Assembly (NCBI GenBank): GCA_007859835.1
Contig: SJPJ01000001.1
Coordinates: forward strand, 7,869,651-7,933,650
DNA length: 64,000 nucleotides
Direction of reading: 5' to 3'
Origin: Novipirellula herctigrandis
GTDB lineage: Bacteria; Planctomycetota; Planctomycetia; Pirellulales; Pirellulaceae
The position numbers and the translations under genes were made by a program. The notes under the pieces were generated by a model. That model was not told the origin of the DNA. It was given only the letters and a program-made list of their open reading frames with translations, and ran no database searches. Position 1 is the stretch's first letter. Every line of letters begins with the position of its first letter. Below are positions 8,845 through 18,109 of this stretch, in pieces.

Positions 8845-9310
8845 TGCTGTTCCAACGCTCCAGTCTCGCATCCCACATCCATCCAATACGCCCATCGGAA
8901 GCGAACCTTGCCTCCATTCTTCGTTGGGGAGCTTAGCGAATACAGGCATCTCTTGAAAGTCCATAATTCGTCAAGCGTTGCTTTCAGTCCGAAACTCACA
9001 CGGAGGTTCACACCGAAACTCACTCGTCAGGCGAGGGCATTGTGTCGCGGTCAATCGAATGTGCGTGCCATCGTGATCTGCATTCAACCTGACTACCGGA
9101 ACGTCGAGCGACTCCGTTTGCCAGCGACCGGTCCCTTTGCATACGACCTCCATTGATAGCCCGTCAGCGATAACGCGACGTCTGCCTTCGTCTTGGTCCA
9201 GGTGCCCCGTCTTAACCAGGGACCACCGTGAAGCGCTCGAACTGTTGCATAGTCAGCCGTGACGAACCAAACGAGATGGAAACCGCATCGCGGCGAGTGA
9301 TCGCCTTTTG
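8845..9310. other. Intergenic stretch, nothing firm
   Basis: It contains a short imperfect duplication (ccgaaactcac near 8991 and 9013, both with nearby ggttcacaccg-like sequence). Short open frames on the minus strand have protein-like composition but no start, motif or continuity. The FKBP promoter should lie near its left end. Confidence 0.4.
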
Positions 9311-10417
9311 TTAAAAGAGAGCTTCGATCCTGTCCTCAACCTGCTCTGCCGCTGTTTTATTTCCCGCCTTTTGGTGCACTATTGCGAGCCTGCTGTAAAG
9401 CGGCAAGCAGTTGGGGCATGCCTCAATGGCCTCCTCAAACACAGCAATCGAAGAATCGAATTTGCCCATGTTCGCATGGATGATTCCAATGTTATTTAGC
9501 AGCCCCGCCTTTTTTTTGGGGTTCTGAGCCACGAGCTGTGCGTATTCATCCAAAGCAGAATTGTACTGCCGTTTGTGGACCAGACGGTTAGCAGGATTTG
9601 CGCGGGCAGCAAACAGCGTTCTGCAGTAAGCATAGCCATTGATGATCATGCCAATGGGTGCAGTAAACGTTCCAAGTATCAGGCATTTCCAGAACTCGAT
9701 GCAGGCCCGTCGTCGACCGCACTCGCTACAGCTATCGAAAGTGTTCGATTGTGCCCAAACCATAATAAGCAAAAACATCAGGAACACCGTCGAGTACGTT
9801 TCTATTTTCAGATAATGGCCACAAAGATCACAAAACCCTTCTCGATGATGATGGCCTTTCTCAGCCTCCGTTGCCGCGTTACTGATTTCCTTGCAGTAGG
9901 GGCAATACACTTGAGGTGCCGGTGGGAAGGGAGTCAAATCCGTTGGCAGTTTGCAAAAAGGACAGTCATGAACACGGATGTCGGCGTCAAGTCCATTTGC
10001 GTGATACTTCTCCAGTTTGTCATCTAACCTATGTAGGGCAAGCGCGCTGTTAATCGCTTGTTCGAGTTTTTTCCCTTTGCGTTTTCCCGGCCACATTGCT
10101 AAGACACGCTTGCTCCCGCTGTGGAAGACCCTCAACACCGATGCCGTTCGCTTCACATCGACAATCGACCCCACTGCGATTCGCTGTCGTCCCAAATAGA
10201 TTGCCTTGTCGGTCACGGAGATCTTGGTCGTGCTGAAGGATCGACAATCACCTTCCGGTGTCGCCAGCGAGGTTTTTATTCGACATAGTAGATGCTCCTC
10301 ATCAGGAATCTTGCGAGTAGACGATCGCGAAAAGAACCACAAAATGGCATAGGAAAGCAAGACAATTGGAAGAAAAATAACGAAAAGCACGATCAAGATT
10401 GCTGCTAAGTCACTCAT
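9311..10417 (-). CDS. Membrane protein with Cys-rich zinc-ribbon-like segments and a C-terminal TPR region
   Basis: A 368-residue protein. The N-terminus is a transmembrane helix (ILIVLFVIFLPIVLLSYAIL). The middle carries pairs of cysteines typical of zinc ribbons: CPFCKLP, CPYCKE, CDLCGHY and CSECGRRRAC. Two further hydrophobic segments (VFLMFLLIMVWA and the region around GTFTAPIGMIINGYAYC) lie between the Cys pairs and the C-terminus. The last ~90 residues look like two TPR units (LLNNIGIIHANMGKFDSSI, LPLYSRLAIVHQKAG). Function unknown; TPR and zinc ribbons suggest protein contacts. Its start overlaps the stop of a weak upstream frame by 8 bp. Confidence 0.8.
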   Translation of the reverse strand: MSDLAAILIVLFVIFLPIVLLSYAILWFFSRSSTRKIPDEEHLLCRIKTSLATPEGDCRSFSTTKISVTDKAIYLGRQRIAVGSIVDVKRTASVLRVFHSGSKRVLAMWPGKRKGKKLEQAINSALALHRLDDKLEKYHANGLDADIRVHDCPFCKLPTDLTPFPPAPQVYCPYCKEISNAATEAEKGHHHREGFCDLCGHYLKIETYSTVFLMFLLIMVWAQSNTFDSCSECGRRRACIEFWKCLILGTFTAPIGMIINGYAYCRTLFAARANPANRLVHKRQYNSALDEYAQLVAQNPKKKAGLLNNIGIIHANMGKFDSSIAVFEEAIEACPNCLPLYSRLAIVHQKAGNKTAAEQVEDRIEALF

Positions 10418-10784
10418 TGGATTTCCAGCTGTTTTTTCGAGGTGGAGCTTCTGATGTAAGACTCACTAAGACTTGCCGCGGTACGTCATTCAAGCGTGAC
10501 CACTCCGGATTCTTGTTTATGTTCGCTGCCGTCGCTGCTTGAAACTTTGTTTCGCACGACGCGAAATCGCATGGTTCGCCAACGGGTTTTCCATGATCGA
10601 CGAGGCGATGACGATTCCAAGCAATGACGTTCAAATAACCATGCTCATTCCGAGCTTTCTGGTCCGAGCATGAGGGCCCCAGATCATACGGGTGAATATT
10701 TGCGTTAACTCCTTTTGGGGAGCCCACTATCTCGTTGCGGGAGGCGGTGATCATGACTGAGCACAAACTGAATCCTTGCAGCAT
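10410..10784 (-). CDS. Hypothetical protein, weakly supported
   Basis: An open frame of up to 124 codons ends 8 bp inside the start of the membrane/TPR gene, the kind of overlap seen in coupled genes. The visible protein (VIAWNRHRLVDHGKPVGEPC and following) has no known family. The initiation site is uncertain and an internal start is possible. It could equally be a non-coding frame in the promoter region of the downstream gene. Confidence 0.3.
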   Translation of the reverse strand: MLQGFSLCSVMITASRNEIVGSPKGVNANIHPYDLGPSCSDQKARNEHGYLNVIAWNRHRLVDHGKPVGEPCDFASCETKFQAATAANINKNPEWSRLNDVPRQVLVSLTSEAPPRKNSWKSNE

Positions 10785-10998
10785 TTATCAAAGCCCGAGT
10801 TTGATTACGTCAAAACGCTGTGACGGATTGCAAATGGTATTCCAGTGCATCGTTTGCCCGAGCGCAAAGGCGCGCCTAAGCGACAGCCCGGCTGAAGGTT
10901 GTTGTTTACCACCGCAATGCCGGCAACAAAGATTCGTTCACCCATCCCTTTTCGTGCACACACGTCGCACCGGCACTGTGCTTATTTGCACACGTTGA

Positions 10999-11256
10999 TT
11001 TCTCCCACTCGAACTCCATCGCTCACCGAAGCACTTCAGCTACAATCCGAGTACACCTGAGAATAGCAACGCTCGACTGGACGGCGATGCAATTCGTCCT
11101 GAAACGATCGCCGAATTTGAAGGGCCTTGGAAATCAGATTATGTAATCATCTCAGAGCGTGGCTCAGTGTATCTGAATGGAAATGCCGACCATGCCAAGG
11201 GGTTCAACGACCTGCGCGATGTCCATGACCATTTTTCGTTTGGGTTGCCTGTTTAA
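10999..11256 (+). pseudogene. Unidentified open frame without an ATG
   Basis: 85 codons open from a TGA at 10996 to a TAA at 11254. The translation (ARLDGDAIRPETIAEFEGPW, SDYVIISERGSVYLNGNADH) looks like real protein, but there is no ATG; only weak alternative starts are available. It may be the 3' end of a lost gene. I cannot name a family. Confidence 0.3.
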
Positions 11257-11887
11257 AGGATCGTCGCGATTCGATTGTTGACCCTCGCCGGTGGGCTGAT
11301 CAGAAAATACCGAACCTCCACGTAGCACTCACCGTTGTCTTTGGTTTGCGTCATCGCTTGCCCAATACTGGTGGCACATGCCCAAACATTTGTTATCACC
11401 TTCAACTTGGGGCAGCGATGGCGGGGGCAGGCTTAGTTTATCATTATCGATGAGCAAATATTTAGAGGCGACATTCGTTTCTTGTATTCTTCTGATGGTC
11501 GCCGCGAACGGACATCCTCGCGTACAGTTTCTTGGGGTCACTATCATGTCGTCACGTGCGGCGATGGACGACGTGGTGTCTTCGCTGAGGATGGACACAA
11601 CGACCCGCTCGTCTAACCTCATTCGCTGAGCAACTCGGCGAATGCCCGCATCGAAAGAATACTTGCAGCCCCTTAAAGATGTTGCAAACAAACTTGACTT
11701 GATCACCGAAAACCAAGCCTGACCCTGGCGAAACCGCCTCCCCTGGGGCGCAGTTTCATCGTCATCGCTTCGTGACTTGGGCAGTGACATTTTGAGCCGA
11801 TCGCATCGGTTACCGATTGGGCAAGACATTCGGCACTTACGCGCGTTCGCTGGCGTCGGATTGCATCTCGCCAATTCCAATCGATTG
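11257..11887. other. Intergenic stretch, nothing recognised
   Basis: Open frames of 83 codons (plus) and 183 codons (minus) overlap each other here and neither shows a recognisable motif, signal peptide or good start. I treat both as chance frames. The promoter of the 11888 gene should lie at the right end. Confidence 0.4.
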
Positions 11888-12709
11888 ATGTACGGTTTAA
11901 CAATCGGCAGTGTCGAACGAGTCTTGCTTCGCTTAGAAACGATCGCGATAGATCAGCAGGATTTTGAGTCGGGAACGGCGTTTTTTGAAATCCGGCACTA
12001 CCTGCTAGACACGAGCCGCAAAGTCGCAGCGACCTATCGGACGGAACTTGATCAGGCGGAAAAAGCTGAGAAAGACGCATTGTCAGCGATTTTAGATGCC
12101 AAAATTTCTGACGAGGATGAACGTGCGACGGAGGTGATGCGGTCTCGTTCAAAAGGAATTATGATTCCTGAAATTGAGATTGCAGAGACGAATCATCCCA
12201 AACGGATTATCGGTTCGGATCTTACGGACAATGCGGTTGACTTGATTCGGCTTGATGTCATTATTGGTAAGCAACACGCCTCGCACGCACACAAGCTTGG
12301 TAAGGATTTTGAAGCATGGTTTCAGGAACAACTTCGACAACAAGGTGTTGCTTCGGAGAAGACCTCACCCTCGGATTTCACCAGTGAGGAACTCTGCGAA
12401 CTCGGAATCCCCACGTTGCGGCAGCAGATCGCGGAAATACGAGCATACAACCGAACTCACAAACGCAGCTTGGGGATCTTGTTGTGCGTGAGAGACGACT
12501 ACGTGGGCCAGCAAATTGCCGATGAGTGCTATTTCTGCGGCTATTTTGGCCGGCGTGATCCTTGCGTTATTGCGTTTGATGACACTGAGAATTTGAGTGA
12601 ATTCCAGAAAGTATACAAACAGTTCAATCTGCGACTTGTACTGATTCCCGCCAATGGTCCGCAAACCGATCAGGATCTCCAGCAGGCCTTGGACGCGGCA
12701 AATTTATGA
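11888..12709 (+). CDS. Hypothetical cytoplasmic protein
   Basis: A 273-residue protein with no signal peptide or membrane segment. The N-terminal part (residues ~10-75) is predicted helical, with a charged stretch DQAEKAEKDALSAILDAKIS that could form a coiled coil. The C-terminal half contains SLGILLCVRDDYVGQQIAD and LRLVLIPANG, which suggest an alternating alpha/beta fold. I do not recognise the family. The ATG at 11888 is preferred because the longer frame upstream overlaps sequence without coding character. A small membrane protein gene follows after 33 bp, so the two are probably co-transcribed. Confidence 0.65.
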   Translation: MYGLTIGSVERVLLRLETIAIDQQDFESGTAFFEIRHYLLDTSRKVAATYRTELDQAEKAEKDALSAILDAKISDEDERATEVMRSRSKGIMIPEIEIAETNHPKRIIGSDLTDNAVDLIRLDVIIGKQHASHAHKLGKDFEAWFQEQLRQQGVASEKTSPSDFTSEELCELGIPTLRQQIAEIRAYNRTHKRSLGILLCVRDDYVGQQIADECYFCGYFGRRDPCVIAFDDTENLSEFQKVYKQFNLRLVLIPANGPQTDQDLQQALDAANL

Positions 12710-12742
12710 TTTCAAAAATCACGCAAACATCTTATCACTGAC

Positions 12743-13123
12743 ATGCTGCACAACTTGATCGGCAAGAAGAATACGGATTCGGACTATGTTGAATCCGTCG
12801 CGAGAAAGCTGGCGTTTTGGGATCGTTGGCGGGTTATCTTACTAATCGTGTTCACTCTTCTTATCGCCTCGATGGTCGCATTTTTTGTGGTCCTATTCAC
12901 TTTTGTTCGTGATCTCAATCTGAACAATACTCGTGGCGTCAACATCAACAATATATTCCTAGTCGTTGCTTTTCTTGTGGGAGTTACATTCGGGATGCAC
13001 CTTTACGCGGCAATGGGCTACTTTGCAAACGCCTTGATCGCCGGGTTCCGGTCCGAGCGGTTGCTTGTTAAGTATTTCGATGAACGAAAGCCAATTGATC
13101 CAAAAGACCAAACCCATGATTGA
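12743..13123 (+). CDS. Small two-helix membrane protein, hypothetical
   Basis: A 126-residue protein with two clear transmembrane helices (VILLIVFTLLIASMVAFFVV and NIFLVVAFLVGVTFGMHLY) separated by a short loop, a charged N-terminus and a charged C-terminal tail. No family is recognised. It follows the 11888 gene by 33 bp and may work with it. Confidence 0.7.
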   Translation: MLHNLIGKKNTDSDYVESVARKLAFWDRWRVILLIVFTLLIASMVAFFVVLFTFVRDLNLNNTRGVNINNIFLVVAFLVGVTFGMHLYAAMGYFANALIAGFRSERLLVKYFDERKPIDPKDQTHD

Positions 13124-13293
13124 TCGGCTGCCTATTTCAGGATACCGCTCAATATGCTCGTGAAGATAAATGGAAAGGGGCGGCGTCTAAGTACTCCCGA
13201 ACCTCTTTTTTGTATCCGCTTATTTGCGGACGATGCGTGGAACATTGCCGCCATGTTGGGCCGATTGCTCGCCGCCTCTCGGAACGCTTCGTC

Positions 13294-13638
13294 ATGAGGC
13301 GTCCAAATATCATCTTCGTTTGTAGTAAGAACCAATGGCGTAGCCCATCGGCCGAAGCGATTTATCGGAACGATGATCGGGTCTCGGTTCGCTCGCGAGG
13401 AACCGTGCGGTCGGCGGTGCAAACGCTTCGATCGAGCGACATCGCATGGGCGGACGCGATTTTGGTGATGGAAGACAAGCACCGAAAGCGAATCTTGGCC
13501 GACTTTCCAGGCGAATCTGAATTGATGCCCGTTTATGTGCTAGACATCCCCGACGACTACCAATTCATGGATGACGAATTGGTGACTTTGGTCCGATCGG
13601 CAGTGGAGCCGATCATTGAAAAGCTACTATCGAGCTGA
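13294..13638 (+). CDS. Low-molecular-weight protein tyrosine phosphatase-like protein
   Basis: A 114-residue protein. The N-terminus IIFVCSKNQWRSPSAEAIY contains the C-X5-R phosphate-binding loop (CSKNQWR) that follows the first strand in low-molecular-weight tyrosine phosphatases. The downstream stretches ADAILVMEDKHRKR and LDIPDDYQFMDDELV match the short single-domain subgroup found in many bacteria; the DIPDDY segment stands where the acid-loop Asp usually lies. The ATG at 13294 is the only start that puts the phosphatase strand at the N-terminus. The substrate is unknown; members act on phosphotyrosine or related thiolate-accessible phosphates. Confidence 0.85.
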   Translation: MRRPNIIFVCSKNQWRSPSAEAIYRNDDRVSVRSRGTVRSAVQTLRSSDIAWADAILVMEDKHRKRILADFPGESELMPVYVLDIPDDYQFMDDELVTLVRSAVEPIIEKLLSS

Positions 13639-13809
13639 TGCTCAGTACCCATGTCGAGTTCCCGCGACTGGGCCCGCGCGGTCAAAAAAATGGATCTACC
13701 GTTTCGGATGGTGAAATCCGTAGTTGCGCGGGCAGATGGGATCCGATTCTCGGTCGAGATTGATTCCAGACAGAGCGGCAGGGGCAAAAAGTGATCAAAA
13801 ACGATCGCA

Positions 13810-14190
13810 CTACGCAGCACTAACCCAATCGTCTTTATCCACGTCTCGTTCGGATTGGTAGTGCAGGTGAGGAAAGTTGACGCGGCGTGTTTTCAGCTCC
13901 CTGACAAACAGCAGATAGAAAGTGGTTAGGCCGACCTTGGTCCAGGCTTCGACGTTTGTAAAATCAACTGCGGCTGTCACGTCCCAGTGGGCTTTAAGAA
14001 ACGTTTCCCACGATCCAGGATGTTTCCGTGATCGAGCGGGCTCAATGCCGTTGGCCTTCATGTTGTTGCCGACTGTGGTGTCCACGATCTTGTCGCCGAC
14101 TTTAGATTACTCACCTTGAATACGATCGAAACCCCAGGTGGGATTCTCTTTGGCTAACTTCACGTTCAAACCAACGATCACTTGGCGCCC
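13810..14190 (-). pseudogene. Integrase-type transposase, central remnant with an internal stop
   Basis: Reading the minus strand from about 14190: NVKLAKENPTWGFDRIQGE, a TAA, then DKIVDTTVGNNMKANGIEPA and later WETFLKAHWDVTAAVDFTNV, EAWTKVGLTTFYLLFVRELK and TRRVNF. These are the linker and first catalytic-Asp region (VDFT) of the same rve-type transposase family found in pieces at 0.9 and 18.1 kb. The frame ends after the first catalytic region, so the second Asp and the Glu are missing. It is a dead fragment. Confidence 0.8.
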
Positions 14191-14200
14191 CCATGGATGG

Positions 14201-14550
14201 CCATGTTTCTCCTCTTTGCAGCGGAACAGGGGACACCTTTTTGGTCCAAGCCCTTTTGATCCACAGTTGGCAGCACCGCACAGGAACGCGGGAAAGGAAC
14301 GCGGCAGTTCGACGCGAGGTGACGCTTATCCGTTTGTCGGCCTCGATCCGTAACCGCGAGCGAAACCGGTTCTTGGTGGTGCAAACGGGAAAGTTACTCT
14401 GGTAAATGGAATCGGACTATACTAAAGCTCGTAATCCGACTTGTCACAGGTCGGGGGGGGTATCACCCAGACCATGCCGAGCGTACCGACGTGTCACGAG
14501 TCATCTTGCGATGATTTTCCGCGTCTCGATGCGACGCAGCGGCAAATCCT
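14201..14550. other. Intergenic stretch upstream of hflK
   Basis: No gene recognised. Two short similar segments (cgacttgtcacaggtc near 14436 and cgacgtgtcacgagtc near 14488) lie 60-120 bp before hflK and might be regulatory, but I cannot assign a protein. Confidence 0.4.
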
Positions 14551-15576
14551 TTGTCACAATCGATCAACCAGATGAATTTTGAACGCGACCACCGACGAGA
14601 CATTGATTGGCGAAACATTGATTGGGGGAGAATCGAGGAATTTCGTCCTTTTCTCCTATATGGAGTTCCCATCATGCTGCTGGTCATTTTCGCCTACACG
14701 TCTATCTACACGGTCCAAGCAGAATCGCAGGGAGTCGTTCTCCGGTTTGGTAAGTATGTCAAAACGGTGGACCCAGGTTTGCGATTCAAGATTCCTTTCG
14801 GCATTGATCGGGTTTCCGTCGTTCCCGTAAAGCGTCAGCTGAAACAGGAATTCGGTTTTGGCACCGAGGGCGCCCTGGACGCGACGCAGTTTTCGTCCGA
14901 GCAGGAAGAAGAGCGTAGCATGGTCACGGGGGATCTCAATGCTGCGACGGTGGAATGGATCATCCAGTATCGAATTCGGGAACCGCAATTATTTCTATTC
15001 GAGGTGCACAACCCTGGCGATACGCTACGCGACATTTCGGAATCGGTGATGCGTACCGTGGTCGGGGATCGCACCGTAGACGAAGTCATCACTGTGGGAC
15101 GGCAAGAGATCGAAGCGGACGCTCTGACCCAGCTGCAAGAAGTGGTGAACAAGTACAGGCTTGGTTTGAGCATCGATCAGGTCCAACTAAAGAATGTCAA
15201 TCCGCCTTTGCCGGTTCAACCATCGTTCAACGAAGTCAACCAAGCCCAGCAGGAACGGGAAAAAATGATCAACGTCGCCAACGGCGAATACAACAAAGTT
15301 GTACCTCGCGCCAGTGGTGAAGCCGAACAGAAGATTCAAGCTGCCGAGGGGTACGCACTCAAACGCGTCAACGAAGCCGCTGGTGATGTGTCTCGCTTCA
15401 ATGCTGTGTTAACCGAGTTCCTGAAAGCCCCAGAGGTGACCAAACGACGCATCTACATCGAAACGATGCAAGAGGTTGTTCCCAACTTAGGTAAGAAGAT
15501 CATCATCGACGAAGAGGCCAGTCAAATCTTGCCACTGCTGCAACTGTCAACGGAAACCCAAGGGGGCCAACGATGA
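14551..15576 (+). CDS. hflK: Membrane protease regulator HflK
   Basis: A 341-residue SPFH/band-7 protein. After a short charged N-terminus comes one transmembrane helix (PFLLYGVPIMLLVIFAYTSI) and then the SPFH domain (QGVVLRFGKYVKTVDPGLRFKI begins it), followed by a long helical region (EVNQAQQEREKMINVANG, GEAEQKIQAAEGYALKRV). HflK forms a ring with HflC around the FtsH protease and modulates its activity on membrane proteins. The frame begins with TTG at 14551; the ATG at 14572 is an equally possible start and would shorten the protein by seven residues. It overlaps hflC by 4 bp. Confidence 0.92.
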   Translation: MSQSINQMNFERDHRRDIDWRNIDWGRIEEFRPFLLYGVPIMLLVIFAYTSIYTVQAESQGVVLRFGKYVKTVDPGLRFKIPFGIDRVSVVPVKRQLKQEFGFGTEGALDATQFSSEQEEERSMVTGDLNAATVEWIIQYRIREPQLFLFEVHNPGDTLRDISESVMRTVVGDRTVDEVITVGRQEIEADALTQLQEVVNKYRLGLSIDQVQLKNVNPPLPVQPSFNEVNQAQQEREKMINVANGEYNKVVPRASGEAEQKIQAAEGYALKRVNEAAGDVSRFNAVLTEFLKAPEVTKRRIYIETMQEVVPNLGKKIIIDEEASQILPLLQLSTETQGGQR

Positions 15577-16721
15577 AACGTGCTTCTATCCCAATTGTGA
15601 TCATTGTCCTGGCATTGGTGGCCATCTTCGGATTAAGCGGCGCGTACACCGTGTCCGAAACCGAACAGATCATCATCACACAGTTCGGCAAACCCGTTGG
15701 TGAACCGATCAGCGATGCAGGGCTACATTTCAAGATCCCCTTCATCCAAGAAGTGACTCGTATCGAGAAGCGAATTATGGAGTGGGACGGTCGCCCCAAC
15801 GAGATGCCGACCAAGGACAAGACCTACATCGTGGTCGATACATTCGGGCGATGGCGAATCAAGGACGCTAAACAATTCTTTTTGCGATTACGAGACGAGC
15901 GTAGTGCCCAATCTCGCTTGGATGATATTCTCGGCAGTGAAACCCGCAATGCCATCGCCAAACACGAACTCATCGAAGTCATTCGGACCACGAAGGATCG
16001 CCAGCCCGATCGCGACGCGACTTTGGTCGACGCGCCAGGCAACATCGGCATGCTTTATCCCATCGCGATGGGCCGAGCAAAAATCGAAGCTGAGATTTTC
16101 GGAAAGGCCGCCGCCAAGCTCACCGATTTCGGGATCGAATTGCTTGACGTCCGCTTCAAGCGAATCAATTACAACGAGAGTGTTCGTAAACGTATTTTCG
16201 AACGCATGATCAGTGAACGACAGCAGATCGCGGAACGCTTTCGCAGTGAGGGCGCCGGTGAAGCGGCAAAGATCATGGGCAAGAGCGAACGTGACTTACT
16301 GAGCATTGAGTCCGAAGCCTACAAAAAGGTCCAGGAAATTCACGGGGTTGCGGACGCAAAGGCGACAGAAATCTACGCCAAAGCTTACAACCAAAGCCAC
16401 GAATCGGTCGCCTTCTATGAATTTATTATGACGATGGAGTCGTACCAAGATATGCTCGATCAAGAGAGCACACTGATACTCACCACTGGAAGCGATATCT
16501 TTAAATTCCTCAAGAATGTCGAACAGCCCAACGACGACGCTGCTGCTATGAAAAAAGCGGAGCACGACGCTAACGCCAAGAAAGCTGCTGACGACGCCGC
16601 TGCTGCGGCGAAGGAGAACGCTGAAGCCGAGAACGCTGAAGTCGAAAACGCTGCTGACGCCAATCAGGCTGTTGACGACGCGGCTGCCAATGAAAAAGTT
16701 GAAACCGAAACGGGTGGTTAG
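15573..16721 (+). CDS. hflC: Membrane protease regulator HflC
   Basis: A 382-residue SPFH-domain partner of HflK, with one N-terminal transmembrane helix (IPIVIIVLALVAIFGLSGAY), the SPFH core (ETEQIIITQFGKPVGEPISD, AGLHFKIPF), and a helical C-terminal region ending near LTTGSDIFKFLKN. After that comes a long low-complexity tail rich in Ala, Glu, Asp and Lys (repeated ADDAAAA, ENAEAENAEVENAAD), about 60 residues, longer than the usual HflC end. Its ATG overlaps the hflK stop (ATGA), so translation is coupled. Confidence 0.92.
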   Translation: MKRASIPIVIIVLALVAIFGLSGAYTVSETEQIIITQFGKPVGEPISDAGLHFKIPFIQEVTRIEKRIMEWDGRPNEMPTKDKTYIVVDTFGRWRIKDAKQFFLRLRDERSAQSRLDDILGSETRNAIAKHELIEVIRTTKDRQPDRDATLVDAPGNIGMLYPIAMGRAKIEAEIFGKAAAKLTDFGIELLDVRFKRINYNESVRKRIFERMISERQQIAERFRSEGAGEAAKIMGKSERDLLSIESEAYKKVQEIHGVADAKATEIYAKAYNQSHESVAFYEFIMTMESYQDMLDQESTLILTTGSDIFKFLKNVEQPNDDAAAMKKAEHDANAKKAADDAAAAAKENAEAENAEVENAADANQAVDDAAANEKVETETGG

Positions 16722-16910
16722 AAGAAAGGATGAAGCTGGCAACGAGTCAAGCACCTAGACGACGCGCTGGGCTCGTTCGGTTAATTGCGATTATGGCGTC
16801 GATAGAATGTCACAATACCCGTTTCGACTGAGTTTGTTTGAAACGACAAATTCGATTTTACTCTCGGGGGCCACGGGTTGGTTCGGCGAGTTCGCCTGAA
16901 CCGTAATTGG

Positions 16911-17786
16911 TCACAATTCGTTACCGTAGCCTGCCTCCACGTAGAGTCGGGCCGCTTCTTTGTAAGGTGGTTCCCATCCAAGTTCTTGTAGCAAATCGCG
17001 CCGTTTCTTGAGGTACCATTTCGGTTCAATCGATTCCCGATGTGCCTCAAGTAATTCCAATGCTCGCCCTTTTTTGCCGGATCGCCGCAATATCCGATCC
17101 TCGAGCAAAATGAACTCGGGACGAACTCGATTCGTTTGGTCGATCAGTCGTTGATAGACAGCGAAAAGTTGTTCCTGATAGTGAACTGGATTTGAGATCG
17201 GCCATCGCTCTTGCACGCTCGGTAATTCGCGATACGCCAACGCTCGTCCAAGCCGGTAGCGAGTGTAGGCGAGGACCCAAGCTGTTGATGCGGGTAGCTG
17301 CTGCGACTCAGACGGAAGCTGCTCGGACAGCACGTTTTCAAGCTGCCTCGCCGATCCGATGATAGTGCGTAAGTTTTCCTTGCGATCCTCGTCGGTATCA
17401 ATCGCAATCAATTCAGTCTGAGAGGATGTCATTTGTTGCCAAGCATTCGGGGCGACGTCTGTTGGCCGTTTTAACTTTTCAAGCAACGGCTCCTCGACCA
17501 GCCCCGGTTTGAGCTTTGAACGTGTTAACGCTGGAGCCATTTGCCCGGGTTTCCATCGACGAAGCCAAGCTTGTCTTGCAACGAACTCCAGACGCTCGTC
17601 ATCTGAATCGGCATCTTGAATCTTTTTGGCAACGATGGCCAATTGCTCGCTTCGCCAGCTTTCCGCTTCGATTTCGTTAGGCTCTGCCCTCACTGAACTA
17701 ATCGGCAGCGTCGCTATGAAAAGGATCGAGAGCCACGTCCGCGATGATCGTTTACCAAGTAGTTTTTGGAGCAAACAAATAGCCAT
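16911..17786 (-). CDS. Secreted hypothetical protein
   Basis: A 291-residue protein with an N-terminal signal peptide (TWLSILFIATLPISSVRA). The mature protein is rich in Arg, Glu and Leu and mostly helical (EQLAIVAKKIQDADSDDERL, LLEAHRESIEPKWYLKKRRD); a repeat-type helical fold is possible. I do not recognise the family. It is monocistronic. A 5-bp microsatellite (tcaga)n lies 165-255 bp upstream of its start, in the region that should hold its promoter. Confidence 0.7.
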   Translation of the reverse strand: MAICLLQKLLGKRSSRTWLSILFIATLPISSVRAEPNEIEAESWRSEQLAIVAKKIQDADSDDERLEFVARQAWLRRWKPGQMAPALTRSKLKPGLVEEPLLEKLKRPTDVAPNAWQQMTSSQTELIAIDTDEDRKENLRTIIGSARQLENVLSEQLPSESQQLPASTAWVLAYTRYRLGRALAYRELPSVQERWPISNPVHYQEQLFAVYQRLIDQTNRVRPEFILLEDRILRRSGKKGRALELLEAHRESIEPKWYLKKRRDLLQELGWEPPYKEAARLYVEAGYGNEL

Positions 17787-17951
17787 TTTGTGATCAAAAG
17801 TGAGGGCGAAGAAGGATGAATGAATCGGATGGGCTTCAATCGATAACGCAGGGTCGATTTCGTTTCGTTATACTTTAAGCGTTCCCGTCAGTGCCGTGGG
17901 ATGAAAAATGGAACCGAACATTTTTGGCGGATGAATTCGGAGTTTACGTCC

Positions 17952-18041
17952 TCAGATCAGATCAGATCAGATCAGATCAGATCAGATCAGATCAGATCAG
18001 ATCAGATTAGATCAGATCAGATCAGGTCAGGTCAGGTCAGG
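17952..18041. repeat. 5-bp microsatellite (tcaga)n, 18 units
   Basis: Eighteen units of tcaga, with one changed unit (ttaga) near 18007 and the last four reading tcagg. It creates a row of GATC sites every five bases. It sits between the divergent-side promoter region of the secreted hypothetical gene and a transposase remnant. Confidence 0.95.
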
Positions 18042-18109
18042 TTTTGGGTCGAGATCGAGCCTAGCTTGGACGGTGGTCGCAAGAAAGCGTGCCAAACCGA
18101 ACTCGCTCT

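Noticed and set aside
11329-11880. 183-codon minus-strand open frame
   Set aside because: It overlaps a plus-strand frame and shows no motif, no good start and unlikely composition; no support beyond length.
13120-13293. N-terminal extension of the phosphatase-like gene
   Set aside because: The extra 58 residues (Cys/Arg-rich, no fold) precede the conserved first strand; the ATG at 13294 gives the normal family length.
17952-18041. Possible origin-like GATC cluster
   Set aside because: The GATC sites come from a simple 5-bp repeat; no DnaA boxes, dnaA/dnaN genes or AT-rich unwinding region lie nearby.
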